NCBI RefSeq assembly: GCF_029852145.1
Contig: NC_079975.1
Coordinates: 10,997,264 to 11,061,263, forward strand
Reading direction: 5' to 3'
Source: Microplitis mediator
Taxonomy: Eukaryota > Arthropoda > Insecta > Hymenoptera > Braconidae
DNA length: 64,000 bases
Shown here: positions 39,486-52,359 of the stretch, piece after piece
Layout of the letters: each line of letters begins with the position of its first letter
Position numbering within the stretch: position 1 is the stretch's first letter
The notes under the pieces: generated by a model
Database searches by the model: none
The model's input: only the letters and a program-made list of their open reading frames with translations
What the model was told of the DNA's origin: nothing
Program-made: the position numbers and the translations under genes

Positions 39486-40440
39486 AGTTGAATAATCCTG
39501 AATTGGGCAACCCTAACTAGGTTCTTATTAGGGCCACTTCGGGATATCTTTATAAAAAAAAAGAAATCGCTATAAGGTAAACCTGATCAAGTCCTCATCA
39601 GGCCCATATCAGGATTGTTTTACTAAAAAAAAAGTACTTTTCTATCAGGTAAACCTGAGTAGGTTCTCATTAGGATCAAATCATGATAGCCTTATTGCAA
39701 AAAAAAATTATTTGCCAACGGGCAAACCTGATGAGATTCATCTAAGCTTCTTAGACTAACATTCTAATCAAATGTTGCTAACTGGTTTTCTTACAGGCTA
39801 AAAGTTACTCAACATTTTATTGTTAATGTCCGACTAGAATTTCTTTCTAATTTGCCTAAAGTAACACGAGAATATAATTCAAGAACTAATTTGTCCTTAC
39901 AAAATTCTAATTTCTCTTTAATGGTTAATTAACCGCCAAAAATTTAAACAAACTACTAAACAATAATGTATTTATAAAAGTGATGAGTCAATCATTACAT
40001 TAGGGGCTTTTCATTTCTTCATCCGTCATTCTTTGGTATCATAATAAATGTACTATTTACACTTACACAATCACGTACGTGGATCAGCGCAGTTGATAGT
40101 ACCATTAACTTCAAATCAAAAGGATTCAGATTCGAGCCCAGCAGTCATCGGGACTTTTTGTCAATACAAAACATGTTTACTTCGTCAAAGTTAATACTTC
40201 TGATATATTAGATCACATTTACGATCTAATTAAATTGTTTTTTTTCTCGCAACTTAATATATTTTTTTTAAACAATTCCCAATAAGACCATCTTAATAAG
40301 GACCTCATGGATAATCTGCGTTACATTCTCATTAGGCCCCCATCGGGTAATCCTAATCTTGTCAATGTCGGGATATAAGGTTAACATGATCGGACCCATA
40401 TGAAAATTTTTTGTCGAGTCCTAACCTCGCTATTCTAGTG
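39486..40440. mobile_element. Repeat element with ~72-bp units and tRNA-like block
   Basis: Left part: three to four units of ~72 bp with 'ggtaaacctgatcaagtcctcatcaggccc'-type text, each closed by an A-run. The right part (~40,310-40,420) carries related 'ctcattaggcccccatcggg' units. A tRNA-like block lies between. Outer termini and TSD are not resolved. Confidence 0.45.
40072..40159 (+). ncRNA. tRNA-like sequence
   Basis: TCAGCGCAGTTGATAG (40,084-40,099) is close to a tRNA A box, and GATTCGAGCCC (40,129-40,139) to a B box; a T5 run ends the block at ~40,158. The stretch 'caaaaggattcag' before the B box resembles 'caaaaggactcag' at 4,511-4,523, suggesting a common tRNA ancestor. Confidence 0.5.
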
Positions 40441-40942
40441 ACCTTGGTTATAGTTATGCTAACCCAATTTCACAATAGATTCAGATTTCTAAGTTGACTC
40501 AACTGCCTACTAGCTGCATCGACTTTCACTATATTATAACTCAAATTGAAATTTAATTTTTTGTACCCCATCGCTTCATTTATCTAATTGAATCATCATA
40601 CAAATTAGTTACATTTTCCGTACGTGATCTATAATTTATAAATCTATCACAATTAATAAATATTATCTCACTGAGATTTCTTTTAATCTAGTTGCCCTGT
40701 TTTTCAAGTATTGCTGTCATATCAAACTTAAAATCATATCCCAAGTCGATCTATTGCTAATGCAGTTTCTTCTATCTATAAGATCTCGCTTAGATGGCAA
40801 TTATATTTATGTTGACTAAGATTTTTTTTAATCCGTTGTTGAACTTAATTAGGATTTATTGTCTTCATCAATATAAATTCGGTTAAAATTAAATAATAAA
40901 AAAAAAAAATTATTATCCGTTGACTACTATTTTACTACAAGG

Positions 40943-42934
40943 TGTAACGGGTTTTTCACCACCGGGGATCTACCTGAGTAAAGTCCGAATACACTTACGA
41001 TTTTTGGCAACCTTGTTCAAAACTTATAGTTGGGCACCAGGTGATTTTAATATCACCAAATAAACAATTATCAAAATCGGCTCAGGGTGGCGGATCGGGG
41101 AAAGGTCAGGCACTTAAGATTACGATAAATAATTGATCAGAATTAAACAAATAATCAGTCTTATTTTAATTAAACAAAATCGTTGATCGGTATCACAAAT
41201 CAAAAGTAATCGGTACAAACAAAATAATAAATTGCCGTGGTCGGCTTGACTCGATGTAAACAAATTTAAAAAAAAAAAAAAACGTCGTTGATCGAAACAA
41301 AATCAGTTCTTTGCTCAAGGAAAACACAGTCGGTTCACAAAATTAAAATAAAATAATTTTATTGTCCGGAGACACACATACAGCGAAAGTATTAAAGAAA
41401 TACTTGACGAGTGACGTCAGAGTATTCTTACACGGCGAGGTGACAAGACTGCTGTTGCGAATGAGACACAGATAATCTGTGATTCTCAGAATTGCTCGAT
41501 TGAAATAAAGTAAAATATAAAATAATATTTTATTTCGGTAACACGCTAAATTGCACTAACCTACCGATTACACGTAATTAATTATTTTATTAATTAATTA
41601 TTATCGCACTTCACTGGTTAATTAACAAATCGGTTGTACACTTTGTTCAGTTTCGGGCCGAGGCTTCGGCTTGTTCACTTGTTCACGAACTCGGTTATTG
41701 TCGGTCGTAATTAATTGTCGCAATCAATTAGTTTAGCTAGTCGTTGATCAAAACTTGAATTGGTCGGGTTAGTCGTAACTCGCGTTGTTCAATCGTCGGG
41801 ATCAAAATTGGTCGGAGTCGAATTGTTCAAATAAAAAAACGTGGCCGTTCAGTTCGGCGTCTATCCCGGATCTCTTGACACAATCCATGCGTTGGATCGA
41901 TTGGTCGGTCGTAGTCGAAATTTTTCACCATAGGTGTCACCAGAATTGGCTCACCGGATAACGATTCATTATCTTCAAACCCGCATGAAAAAACTTTATA
42001 TGTGAAAACATATATGATAGAATATATGAATATTATCATGTGATATATTGTACAATATATAAAATCATATTTAGATTTTTTCCGTATTAATATATGATAA
42101 TATATTGAAAAAAATATATTGCTAGAATATATTACCAATGTATTTATCAATATATGACTTTTTTATGTATGGTTTACATATATATTTTAATATATCTTTT
42201 TTTATATTGATATATTATATTGAAAGTAGTATATTAATTAATATATAGTATTTTTTATATCTTTTATATATGTTTTCCAGTATATTGCAAAATATATGGT
42301 TTCCAGTATATTGTAAAATATATGGAACTTTTTTTACTTTTCTTAGGTTATTGCGTTAGTTATTCAGTAAATGTAAGGTCAATGAAAAGAAAAAAAAAAT
42401 AGTAAATTTGACTTTTTTTGTGAATTTGTGTAGAAATTGAAAAAGAATATTGAAAAAATAAAATTTTCAATGTATTGCGAAAAATATAAGTTTTAATATA
42501 TTAGAAAAATATAATTCCAATATACCGCTAACCATATATTTAAACATATAAATTCTTTCATATATAATCAATTATATAGAGACCATATACCACTAATTTA
42601 AGAGTCAAAATATATGGAAATATATATAAAGTTTATTATATTATACTTATAAATTATATATATACCATCCATATATGACAAGAATATATTGAGCATTATA
42701 TGAGATAATATATATAGAAAAATACAAAACATTATATACAAGTAAATATATTATTATAAGTATATAATCCAATATATATAAAAAACATATATTTTTCAAT
42801 ATAGATATTTTTGCCGCTATATATTTATCACATATTCACCATATATTTTTTTATATACTATTAACAATATATAGCTTTTCCATGGGGGAATAATTTAAAA
42901 CCTCGGGTCGATGTCGAATTTTCCTCATGTTACA
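40943..42934. mobile_element. Solo LTR (family 2), disrupted by AT-rich MITE
   Basis: Begins TGTAACGGGTTTTTCACC and ends CCTCATGTTACA. The 4-bp target AAGG is duplicated at 40,939-40,942 and 42,935-42,938. It matches 44,289-45,372 once the 909-bp insert at 41,980-42,888 is removed. The host is a 5S-like repeat. The ORF at 41,827-42,150 spans the insert edge and is spurious. Confidence 0.85.
41980..42888. mobile_element. 909-bp AT-rich MITE with CCCGCATGAAAAAAC terminus
   Basis: Left CCCGCATGAAAAAAC, right (inverted) CCCCCATGGAAAAGC. The interior consists of 'atatatga/tcatatat' words. Its length equals the size difference between the two solo LTRs, and the related LTR at ~45,330 supplies the empty site. 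Confidence 0.7.
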
Positions 42935-42935
42935 A

Positions 42936-43225
42936 AGGTCACCCGTCCAATTAATGTCCCACGTCGATGCTGCTTAACTTAGGTTATCTATGGGTTGTAG
43001 TCTGATCCTCTAGTCTGTTTAACACTTATAGTTAAGAAAAGTTTATGGCATTACTTAACTGAAATAATCAAATTGATACTTTATACTTTTAAATTGCTGC
43101 CGAAACCTTTGAACATTTTTTTAGTATTGGGGATTTAAGTTTGATTGATAGTTGACAGAATAAAAATTTAATAACTTTGATATTAAAAAATTGTCATATT
43201 ATTTAATATATATATATATATATAT
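42936..43225 (-). repeat. 5S-rRNA-like repeat, complete unit
   Basis: Close copy of 10,356-10,650. The 5S-like block at 42,936-42,983 sits next to the AAGG target duplication of the solo LTR, and the unit ends in (TA)n at 43,206-43,227. Confidence 0.65.
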
Positions 43226-43239
43226 AATTAAGTATTTAT

Positions 43240-43688
43240 AGGTTTCATACCAATAAAGCCTGATCAGATCCACTCATATATAAACTTATGCACGACTATA
43301 CATGAATTTATATTAGCCATGTCTGATTAGATCTAATTATATATAGTCCTATATCTAATTATATATGGGTTTTTATCAGTTATGTCTGATCAGATCTAAT
43401 CATGTATAGACTTATATATGATTATAAATGGAGTTATAACAGCCAAGTATGGTCATATCTAATTATATATAGACTCATATATGATCAGACCTGATCATAT
43501 ACAGACTTATGTATGATTATATATGGGAATATAACAGCCAGGTATGATCAGATCTAATTATGTATGGGGTCATATATAATTATATATAATTATATATGAC
43601 CCCATATATAATCATGCATGATTATATATAACTTCATATATGATTATATATAATCATATATGATTAGACAAAATCTTTTTTCATCGGG
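43240..43688. mobile_element. AT-rich element of 'gatcagatctaattatatatagac' repeats
   Basis: Tandem, partly palindromic words end in ATTAGACAAAATCTTTTTTCATCGGG at 43,688. The same terminus closes the element at 60,917. Confidence 0.55.
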
Positions 43689-43937
43689 AATATTATTAAA
43701 AAAGTTTAACAATATGTCAGTTTGTCTTTCGAGAACCACCATGATAGTATCGCCCACGTATACTCCAATCAACAGTAAAATGAAAGGCAATTTCTCAAAT
43801 GCTTTAGTTATTATATCATTCGTTATTATGGCTGCTGGTCTTTCGCGCAGGTGATGGATGGGGTCTTGGAGGGCCAGAGGCCCTAGGTCATCGTCGTTGC
43901 AGGGCACATAAGTTTGAGGGTCTGAGTGAAGTGTCAC
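43689..43937 (-). pseudogene. Coding-like fragment with one membrane segment, unidentified
   Basis: An open frame with balanced codon use, unlike the surroundings: …GPLALQDPIHHLRERP…, then a hydrophobic segment (LPFILLLIGVYVGDTIMVVL) and ERQTDILLNFF, before running into the AT-rich element at 43,688. A splice-acceptor-like 'cttcactcag' precedes it. It could be an exon of a cellular gene, or a retroviral/TE-derived fragment. No homologue recognised. Confidence 0.35.
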
Positions 43938-43957
43938 GACTATATAATCATATCTAC

Positions 43958-43988
<31 letters not shown>

Positions 43989-44234
43989 AAATACTTACTA
44001 TTACTTGTGATTATTTATTTTAAGTTTAATTTTATATACGTGGTATTGAGTGTTAGTGCGAGTGTGTTCCTGCTATCTCAACATCGCCGTCATCTCCCAG
44101 GTCATGTTTCAGCAAGGGAAGGAAATGCAGCAAGGCGTTCCAACAGTAAGTGGAACAGTTTTACCCAGGCTACACTCTTGGTCCTTGTCTCTCCACGTGT
44201 ATAATTAAAAATATTCATACGTATATGTATACAT

Positions 44235-44288
<54 letters not shown>
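43938..44288. other. Microsatellites and GC-richer fragment
   Basis: (TA)n at ~43,958-43,984; CA and TA tracts at ~44,234-44,288. The GC-richer piece between (44,040-44,205) has good splice signals on + (tgtttcag at ~44,112; CAACA|gtaagt at ~44,145), but no open frame long enough to interpret. Confidence 0.4.
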
Positions 44289-44290
<2 letters not shown>

Positions 44291-45372
44291 TAACGGGTTT
44301 TTCACCACCGGGGATCTACCGGTGTGACGTCCGAATACACTTACGATTTTGGCAACCTTATTTAGAAATTAAAGTTGGGCGCCAGGTGATTTAATAATCG
44401 CCAAATAACAATTATCAAAAACAAACGACTCATCAGGGTGGTGGATCGGGGAAAGGTCAGGCACAAGATTACGATCAAATAATTGATCAGAATTAACACA
44501 AAAATAAATAGTCGTATATTGAACACAGAATAATGAATTGATCGGTATCACAAATAAAAATTATCAGTTACAAAACAAAATATAATTTGCCGTTGTCGGC
44601 TTGACTCGATCAAACAAAATTATCAACAAAAAAATCGTAGTTGATCGAAAAACAAAATCACTTCGTTGCACTAACGAAAACAATCGGTTGACAAAATAAA
44701 AAAAAATCAGTTACTTTATTGTCCGGAGACACACATACAGCGTAAGTATTAACGAAATAATTGACGAGTGACGTCAGAGTATTCTTACACGGCGAGCTGA
44801 CAAGACTGCTCTTGCGAATGAGACACGGATAATCCGTAATTCTCGGAATTGCTCGATTGAAATAAAATAAAATAATATAGAAATAATATTTTATTTCGGT
44901 GACGCGTTAAATTGCAATATCATAAAATTATCACTCGTAATTAATTATTTAATTAATAATTATTATGCGAACGCGTCTCACTTGTTCAATAATAAAGTCA
45001 CTCGTACTCTTTGTTCAGATTCGCGCCGATGCTTCGGCTTTTTCACAGTGGTCGGTTTACTATTCACTCGGAATTTATTTTACTATCGGTTAATTTGACG
45101 GGTCCTTGATCAAAACTCGGGATTGTTTTAAACAGTCGTAATTCGGAATTATTCTTTTGGTTGGGTCGAATTGTTCAAATACCAAAAACGCGGCCGTTCT
45201 GCACAGAGTTTATTCCGGATCTCTTGTTTCAATCCAAGCGTTCGATCGATACTCGGTCGAAGTCGAAATTTTTGCTCATAGGTGTCACCAGAATTGGCTC
45301 ACCGGATAACGATTCATTATTTTTCAAATAGTATTGAACTGCGGGTTGATGTCGAATTTTCCTCATGTTACA
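44289..45372. mobile_element. Solo LTR (family 2), 1,084 bp
   Basis: TGTAACGGG…TGTTACA ends with ATAT on both sides, in a TA microsatellite. Same family and orientation as 40,943-42,934. No internal region or second LTR was found adjacent. Confidence 0.85.
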
Positions 45373-47243
45373 ATATATATATAATTATTCTGTCGATTAA
45401 ATTGCTCTTTTAATATTTTATTTTAAGAATCTGGCTAATTAACTGCGTACTGAATACTATCCAGCACAATGGAATCCACCCATATCGTAAATAAGTTTAT
45501 GTGCTTAATTTATCTATTGTCTATATTAAATTAATTACTTCTTCAGCTAGGTGTGTTTGTAATGATTTACATGGGCCAAGATAAATTTCTACTCTTAAAA
45601 TTTTTAACACTCCGTTATTAAAGTAAACGATTTGCGGAAAAATCAAGAAGTTATTGTTTTCACCCTGATTTTCAAAATCGAGTTTTCATCAGATGTTGAC
45701 GTTTTGAGGTCCTATAAAATTATTCTGACTATTTCCAGAATAATGCTCGAGTGTGTGTGTGTTTGTGTGCGTGCGCACGCTTCTGTGTGTGTATGTGAAT
45801 AAAACTCAAAAACTTCTCCTTAAGATGGTTAGCTTTGAGGGCCAATTGCACTCCCTAGATACGTTTTTCTGCAGAAAAATAAAATGTGTCTCTTAGAATT
45901 TGACGTAGAATAACATATTTCAGTGGCAGTAAAATCGGGAGGGACCACTTAGGATACCTTCCCTTCTATTAACTCAAAAATACTGCCAATCCGGAGCCAG
46001 GTGTGCTGTCGAAACAATTCAAATTTTCCGGTTATAATAAATTACTATTAAGTGAGGTATGTAAGCATATTTTTCGGTTCGAAAATTATGTTAATTTGGA
46101 CTGAATAATATAAATTTTCTAAACTGAGTTTTTAAAAGAAAAAGAAAATAAGACAAATATTTTGATTTTCGACCACTTATTGAATGAGATTAGCTAAACA
46201 AAATATAGTTTTTTAACTAATTGTTGTAATAATTAATAATTATCTTTTATGTTTCAATAGATCTGATGTGGTTCTACCAGCCATTTGAGTGGTGATTATC
46301 AAATAGATAAATCACTGATCAAGAATATATTTAAGGGCATAGATGATATTTTTGTGATGAAAACTTCTAGTCTTTGACAGGAGACGGTAAATATTTACGA
46401 AAAAAAAGAATTTTTTAACACTATGCATGAATAAGATATCAATAAGTAAAAGATTTGATTCTTCAATTATAGATGGCAACACAACGAGAAGACATAGTAC
46501 AATGGATAATGGCACTAAACAAATAATACAATATTAGTCTATAAATTATCATCAGCTGGTTAAAATCCAAATTAAGTCAATGGTTTTTTGAATTACACAG
46601 ATCAATATAAGTTATAAAAAACACTAATAGTGATGAAAAAGATCAATAACAACAAATCATCTATTAAACAATAAAGTAAAACGATGCACGATGGGGAAAA
46701 GATTGCACTCTTTGCAAAATGAAAAGCTCGAAATATTTGACTGTGATCTTTAATAAAATACGAAATCAATTTAAATTTAATATGAAATATGTATATTTAG
46801 AAAGTTATGAATATGTTTCATGAAAATTAATGTACTCCATTAAGTAAATCATTTTAAGATAAAAAATTGAGAATTGTAAAGATATTATAGCAATGAAAAA
46901 AAAATCTTGTTTTTGAGTGTATAAATTATTTTTCCTACGTTATATTTCTTTTATAATCATGAATAAAACAAAAAAAAAATGAATAATTTTTATTGAAAAA
47001 TTTTCTATCAAAGATATTGCTTACACAATTCGTAGAAAGTTTTTTAATTTTGAAAAAACAAGAAATAATGAAAATAACATGCTTTTCACAAGCATTCTTT
47101 TGCTATTCAGAATTGATTTATTATAATAAATAGCAAGACTGAAATTTAATAAATTTTTTTAGAGCACGTTTACGGTCGAAATAATAAAAAATCCGGAATA
47201 AGGTTGACAACCTGGGAAAAAATCTGTATACCAGTTGACCCTG
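45373..47243. other. Repeats and low-repeat sequence; weak ORF
   Basis: ~45,640-45,800 is a copy of the microsatellite-linked repeat ('atcagatgttgacgttttgaggtcct', then GTGT). ~45,805-45,985 matches 925-1,110. A - strand ORF at 46,312-46,515 begins MPLSIVLCLLVVLP, signal-peptide-like, but has no other support. The rest is AT-rich. Confidence 0.4.
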
Positions 47244-48010
47244 CACGGAAAGAAAATTCCACTAAAATTTACGATGTAAACATCGTAATTGTGGACTATA
47301 CTTCAATTAGCATCAATTTTCAAATGTCTTATTTTAAAATCTACTATGTATGCTACCTTTTTTACTATTTAACATCGTAGTTTTAACAAAGACTTTTTGG
47401 ATTAAAAATTACTGAAAAAATTACAATATTGATAGCGTAAAAAACACAAAATAAAAATTACAATTCAAAAACTATATTTATTCCTATATATATCTTTCTA
47501 TTTACTTTTGAACAACATAAATATTACAGTGCCTGCCTCTGTTATAATACGATGTAAGTTTTAAAAATTACGATATTACATCGTAATTTTCAAATAGTAA
47601 CTGTGCCCACTGTAAGAGGCGTTCTCGTGACTTATGACTGTTTATTAATATCGTTTATATGAATCTTAAAAACTACCTAGACTTGTGGGCCCTTTTGTGG
47701 CCAAGTAGTCCAAAGCGCCAGTCTGGTTGCACTCGAAAGGCCTCGAGTTCAAATCCAACACCCGGGCGATTATTATTTTATACTTTTATTTAAAATTTCT
47801 ATTACTTCAAATTTTACGATGTTCACATCGTATTTTATACTAAAAAGCTTAAGACTTTGTGTTATTTGTCTAAAGTATGGTTTATTACATGAAATTTCCA
47901 ATGCCTCATCTTAAAAATTATGGATTTAAAGGTATAGTCCACCACTACAATAATCAATGAGAAAAATTCCGATGTTACTATCGTAAATTTAACTGGATTT
48001 TTTGTCCGTG
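47244..48010. mobile_element. TIR element containing a tRNA-like module (copy 2)
   Basis: Same CACGGAAAGAAAATTC termini and layout as 4,024-4,784. It interrupts a dispersed repeat: the flanks 'gttgaccctg' and 'gggccagcccc' are joined as 'gttgatcctgcaggccagcccc' at ~51,682, giving an empty site. tRNA-like block at ~47,686-47,768. Confidence 0.75.
47686..47768 (+). ncRNA. tRNA-like sequence inside TIR element (copy 2)
   Basis: TGGCCAAGTAGTC (47,698-47,710) aligns with the A box of copy 1, and AGTTCAAATCC (47,746-47,756) with its B box. Both boxes differ from copy 1 yet still fit the consensus. Confidence 0.55.
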
Positions 48011-49195
48011 GGCGGGCCAGCCCCAAAAATTCCCGATGTTTTCGAGCTGAAAAAGCTTGAAAACGTAATTTTCGATATTTATAACTTGATAATATTTTTG
48101 TTAAACTAATGTTAATATTAGTGTTTTCAAACTTGAATATGGTACGTTTTATATTGAACTCAGAACATTCGAGACGTCGAAAATACTTAATAAACAAAAG
48201 TTTTTAAAATTTTTAACCACGATTATATTCAAAAAATCAATGTAATCAGGTAGAAATCAATGTCAGTGATTAAAAAAAGGATTTTAATGATTTTTGACTA
48301 AGATCAGAGCTTTAATATATAAAGCAACCGAGAAAAATGTTAAAAAAAGTGTTTTTTTAATTTTTTTGTTAGTAATATTATTTATATTAAAGAACGAATT
48401 GCATTATATTATGTGGTGATCGGGAAAGACCACAAAGATGAAGAGTTGATATAATTTTTAACACAATTGAGTACATGACATTATGATAAATCCTGGAGAA
48501 ATGATTCAAACTGTTGTTTTTTAAACTTTTCATTGTCGATATCTTTTGAACCGATCAACCGATTTTAATGTTTAGTGTGGCGATCAGGGCGTTTTATTGC
48601 GTTCTAAAGCTGACAAAATTTAGAAAATGATTGATTCCGCCGTTTTAAAGATATTCGCGATAAACCGTTTTCCAGCGTTTCTTTCTCCGACGATATCTTT
48701 TGAACGACTAAGCCGATTTAGATAGATGCGACGATAATCGGGGCGCTTTATTAAGTCCTAGAGCTGATTAGATTTTCAAGTTGATCGTTTAAGTCGTTTC
48801 TGAGAAATTAAAAAAAATTTTTTTTTCGTACGAAAAATTACGTAATTTGCTGATATTTTCGAGTCAATTCAATCAAATTATCCGAAATTTTAAGGAAAGT
48901 TAACGGCCGAAACACTCCTTCGATTGCCACAAGAACCAATCAAATCGGTTGATTAGTTCAAAAGTTATAAATAGCTTACACACACACATTTACATACACA
49001 CATACATACATGCACGCTTACATACAGGCACTCGGACCTCACTCTGAAAATGGTCAGAATAGCTTCCTAGGATCTCAAAACGTCGACATCTGATGAATAC
49101 TCGATTTTCGAAAATCGGGATGAAATCAATAACTTCCCGAATTTGTGAAAATTTACAATTTTCATAGCGGGACGTTACAAATGATTTTGTTTGAT
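48011..49195. repeat. Dispersed repeat with 'cgatatcttttgaac' blocks and CA/TACA tract
   Basis: Repeated blocks (~48,535, ~48,690) of 'cgatatcttttgaacnnntnaaccgatt' share sequence with ~51,840-52,080 and ~61,800-61,890. An imperfect CA/TACA tract (~48,970-49,020) precedes 'cctaggatctcaaaacgtcgacatctgatga'. Confidence 0.55.
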
Positions 49196-49852
49196 CAAAT
49201 ATAATTACTAGCTATTATTCGCCCGCTTCGCGGGGCATTTTGTAATGTTAGATGCCTCTATCGTTTGTCTTGATTATTGATGTCAATATCCTAGCTTTTA
49301 CCGTACAAACATCCTTAGAAATACTTATTCTCTTGCACTTTTCTATTTAAAAAAAAGTTATAAGTGGTAAAACCACAGTATAGAGACAATTTTTAAGATT
49401 TCGGCTAGCCCTATAATAACAGTTGGCTTTGTAAAAAACAAAAAAAATACATTAGTGATTTAAGAGGAAATTTTCAAAAAAAATTTTTAATTGTATCGTT
49501 ATTCATTTTTTTGTATCGTAACTATAATATTCATTTCAAATATCAATATTGATGGTCTCATTATTACGTCGTGGCAATCTACCAAAGAGGTTCATTATTA
49601 TAATAAAAATTAACACCATTTATTTTTTCGTATCGTAGTTATCGTTCATTTCAAATTTCAAGTTTGTCATTTTAAAAAAAAAACACCATTTATTTTCTCG
49701 TATCCAATGTAATTTTAATTTCAAGTTTCAAGTCCGTAGGTCACTTGTCTAAAAACGAGAAAATTTTCATTTCTTACGACCCTGCTAAGCCCCACCAGCG
49801 TCGATTATTTAAAAAAAATTTACATCATATATTTTCTCTTTTCGTACTCTTT

Positions 49853-50575
49853 GGTGAATTTCATTGGTTGAATCAGTGAATGTCGCGCTCACTGGTTTCA
49901 ACCAGTGAACTAAAAATATTTAAGTCTTTTATTGTGTTAATAAGTAAATAATATTTATTTATTATCTTCATGTAACATTTCATCTAACTTTTATATAACA
50001 ATCATAATTATAAGTTACAATTTTTACAGCGTATGAAAATAAATAACTTTGGAGTAATTTCAATAGCTTGGAGCTAACCTCAAAAATGAATGACATTGTA
50101 AAATTAAATATCCAGCAATTACTGGATTATTTAAATCCAATTATTAAGGATGATGATACTCTGACAAAACTTGAACTCGTTTTTATAAATAAAAAATTTT
50201 TTTTTGTTCAATTATAGAGAACTTTTCCAGTTCCAAATTTAAAGAACATTTTTAATACTGCTGCCATCAGAACAGCAAACGGCTCATATTGAAAACAAAT
50301 TAAATTTTTATAATTCCTAATAAATATTATTTATTTTATTACTAAATAATTTATAATTAAATATAATTGTTATTAAGACTCTTTCAGTTCACTTTGTTTT
50401 TAAATAAACTTTTGAAATAAAATAAAATTAATCTAACCTATTTTCTTTATATTTATATAGTACACCGGCGAATCACTGGTTCAACCAGTGAGCCAAGCGA
50501 TCATCTTAGTCCACTGGTTGAACCAGTGGATTTCACTGGAGAATCAGTGAAATTTCACTGGTTCATTTTAAGAGA
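49853..50575. mobile_element. ~720-bp MITE with 'ctggttgaaccagtg' palindromes
   Basis: Terminal and subterminal regions consist of inverted ACTGGTTGAACCAGTG words. The interior has a short + strand ORF starting at 50,086 (MNDIVKLNIQQLLDYLN…, ~43 codons), possibly the start of a lost or captured gene. Confidence 0.55.
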
Positions 50576-51002
50576 GTAGGGTATTTTTATTTCAAATTTC
50601 AAGTTTTTAGGCCTTTTCGCCGAAAAACGTAAAAACTTTGATTTCTTACATCCCCGCAATGAATCACTAGAGTCAATCATTGAAAAAAAATTTACACCAT
50701 CAATTATCTCAGCTCTTCAGTGGTTCTGATTTTGCTATGAAAACGTTCGTTACATCATCTAGTAGTACCTAATCAGAGAAGCGTGCTTGGTAGATAGCCA
50801 GTGACAAGAGAGGATTCGGTTAATTGTTCGAAAGTCTATTTTGAATAGGCGTTTCATAAAATTCGTTCTCAATGAACGTCTACGTCGAGGAAGAAATATA
50901 CATGTCTAATTTCCAGTCAATGGGACCTATAATTTCGGAGACCTCGTGATGAGTCAGCCAGTCAGTGAGTCAGTGATATTTCGCTTATATATATACTAGC
51001 TG

Positions 51003-51051
<49 letters not shown>

Positions 51052-51661
51052 ATATATTATGTTATATGTTATATATATATATATGTTACCCGCCCGCTTC
51101 GCTGGGCATACTGTAATGTTAAATGACTAAGTCTTGTTTTGATAATTGATATCAATATCCTAGCATTAACCGTTGAAACATTCGTCAATATACTTATTCT
51201 CTTGCACTTTTCTATTTAAAACTAGATGTCAGTAGTAAAATAGGTAGAAGTAAATGTTCAATAGAAAATTTGAAATTATATAGCTGTTAATTTCTGTAAC
51301 TAATATTCATTTCAAATATCAATATTGAAGGTCTTATTATTACGTCGTCGCAAACCACTAAAGAGGTTGATTATTCTAGAAAAAAGTTTAACTCCATTTC
51401 TTTTCGCGTATCGTAGGTACTATTCAATTCAAATATTAAGTATTTAAGTCTCTTGATCAAAAAACGTGAAAATTTCCAATTTCGACGCTCCTGCAAAGCC
51501 CCACAGTAGTCGATTATTAAAAAAAAAAATATAAGACATTGATTTTCTTGTATTGTAGATAATATTCATTTCAAATTACGAATCTGTAGCTCTCTTGGCC
51601 AAAAAACGTAAATATTTTTAATTTTTACGCCCCGACACAGCCCAACTAGTGTTAATTCAAA

Positions 51662-52289
51662 AAAAAAAAAATCGGTCTATCGGTTGATCCTGCAGGCCAG
51701 CCCCAAAACTTCCCGCTGTTTTCGAGCTACTTGAGCTCGAAAACATTATTATAAACACATTTTCGAGCTTTTCGAGCTCGAAATTACTTTCGTAAGCCAT
51801 TGTTTTCGAAAAAAACCGTTTTTTAGCATTTATTTCGCCCACGATATCTCGCGAATGAATTAACCGATTGTTATGGTTGAGGCGACAATCGACGCATTTT
51901 ATTGAGTTCTAGAGCTGATTAGATTTTAAAATTGATCGGATAAGTCACTTCAAAGATAATCGAAAAAAACCGTTTTTTACCATTTCTTTTTCCAACGAAA
52001 TCTCTCGAACAAATTAACCGATTGAGATGGTTGAGGTCGCATTCGACGCAGCTTATAAAGTTCTAAAGAGACATAGATTTTGAAATCGATCGTTCAAGTC
52101 GTTTCTGAGAAATCAATAAAAAACTAAAAAAAAAAAAATTTTTTTATTCGTAATTCGCCAATATTTTAGTGTCTACTTGATCGAATGATCTGAAATTTTT
52201 AGAAAAGTTGATGGCCAACAAGCTCTTTCGATTGCCGCCTTAACCATCCAATTCGGTTCGTTCATCAAAAAGATATGAGAGGTTTATAT

Positions 52290-52359
<70 letters not shown>

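Noticed and set aside
39486..39730. CRISPR-like regularly spaced repeats
   Set aside because: Units are degenerate ~72-bp tandem repeats in a eukaryotic TE context, without uniform repeats or spacers.
40943..45372. One LTR element bounded by the two TGTAACGGG LTRs
   Set aside because: Each copy has its own 4-bp target duplication (AAGG; ATAT), and the intervening sequence is unrelated repeats, so they are two independent solo LTRs.
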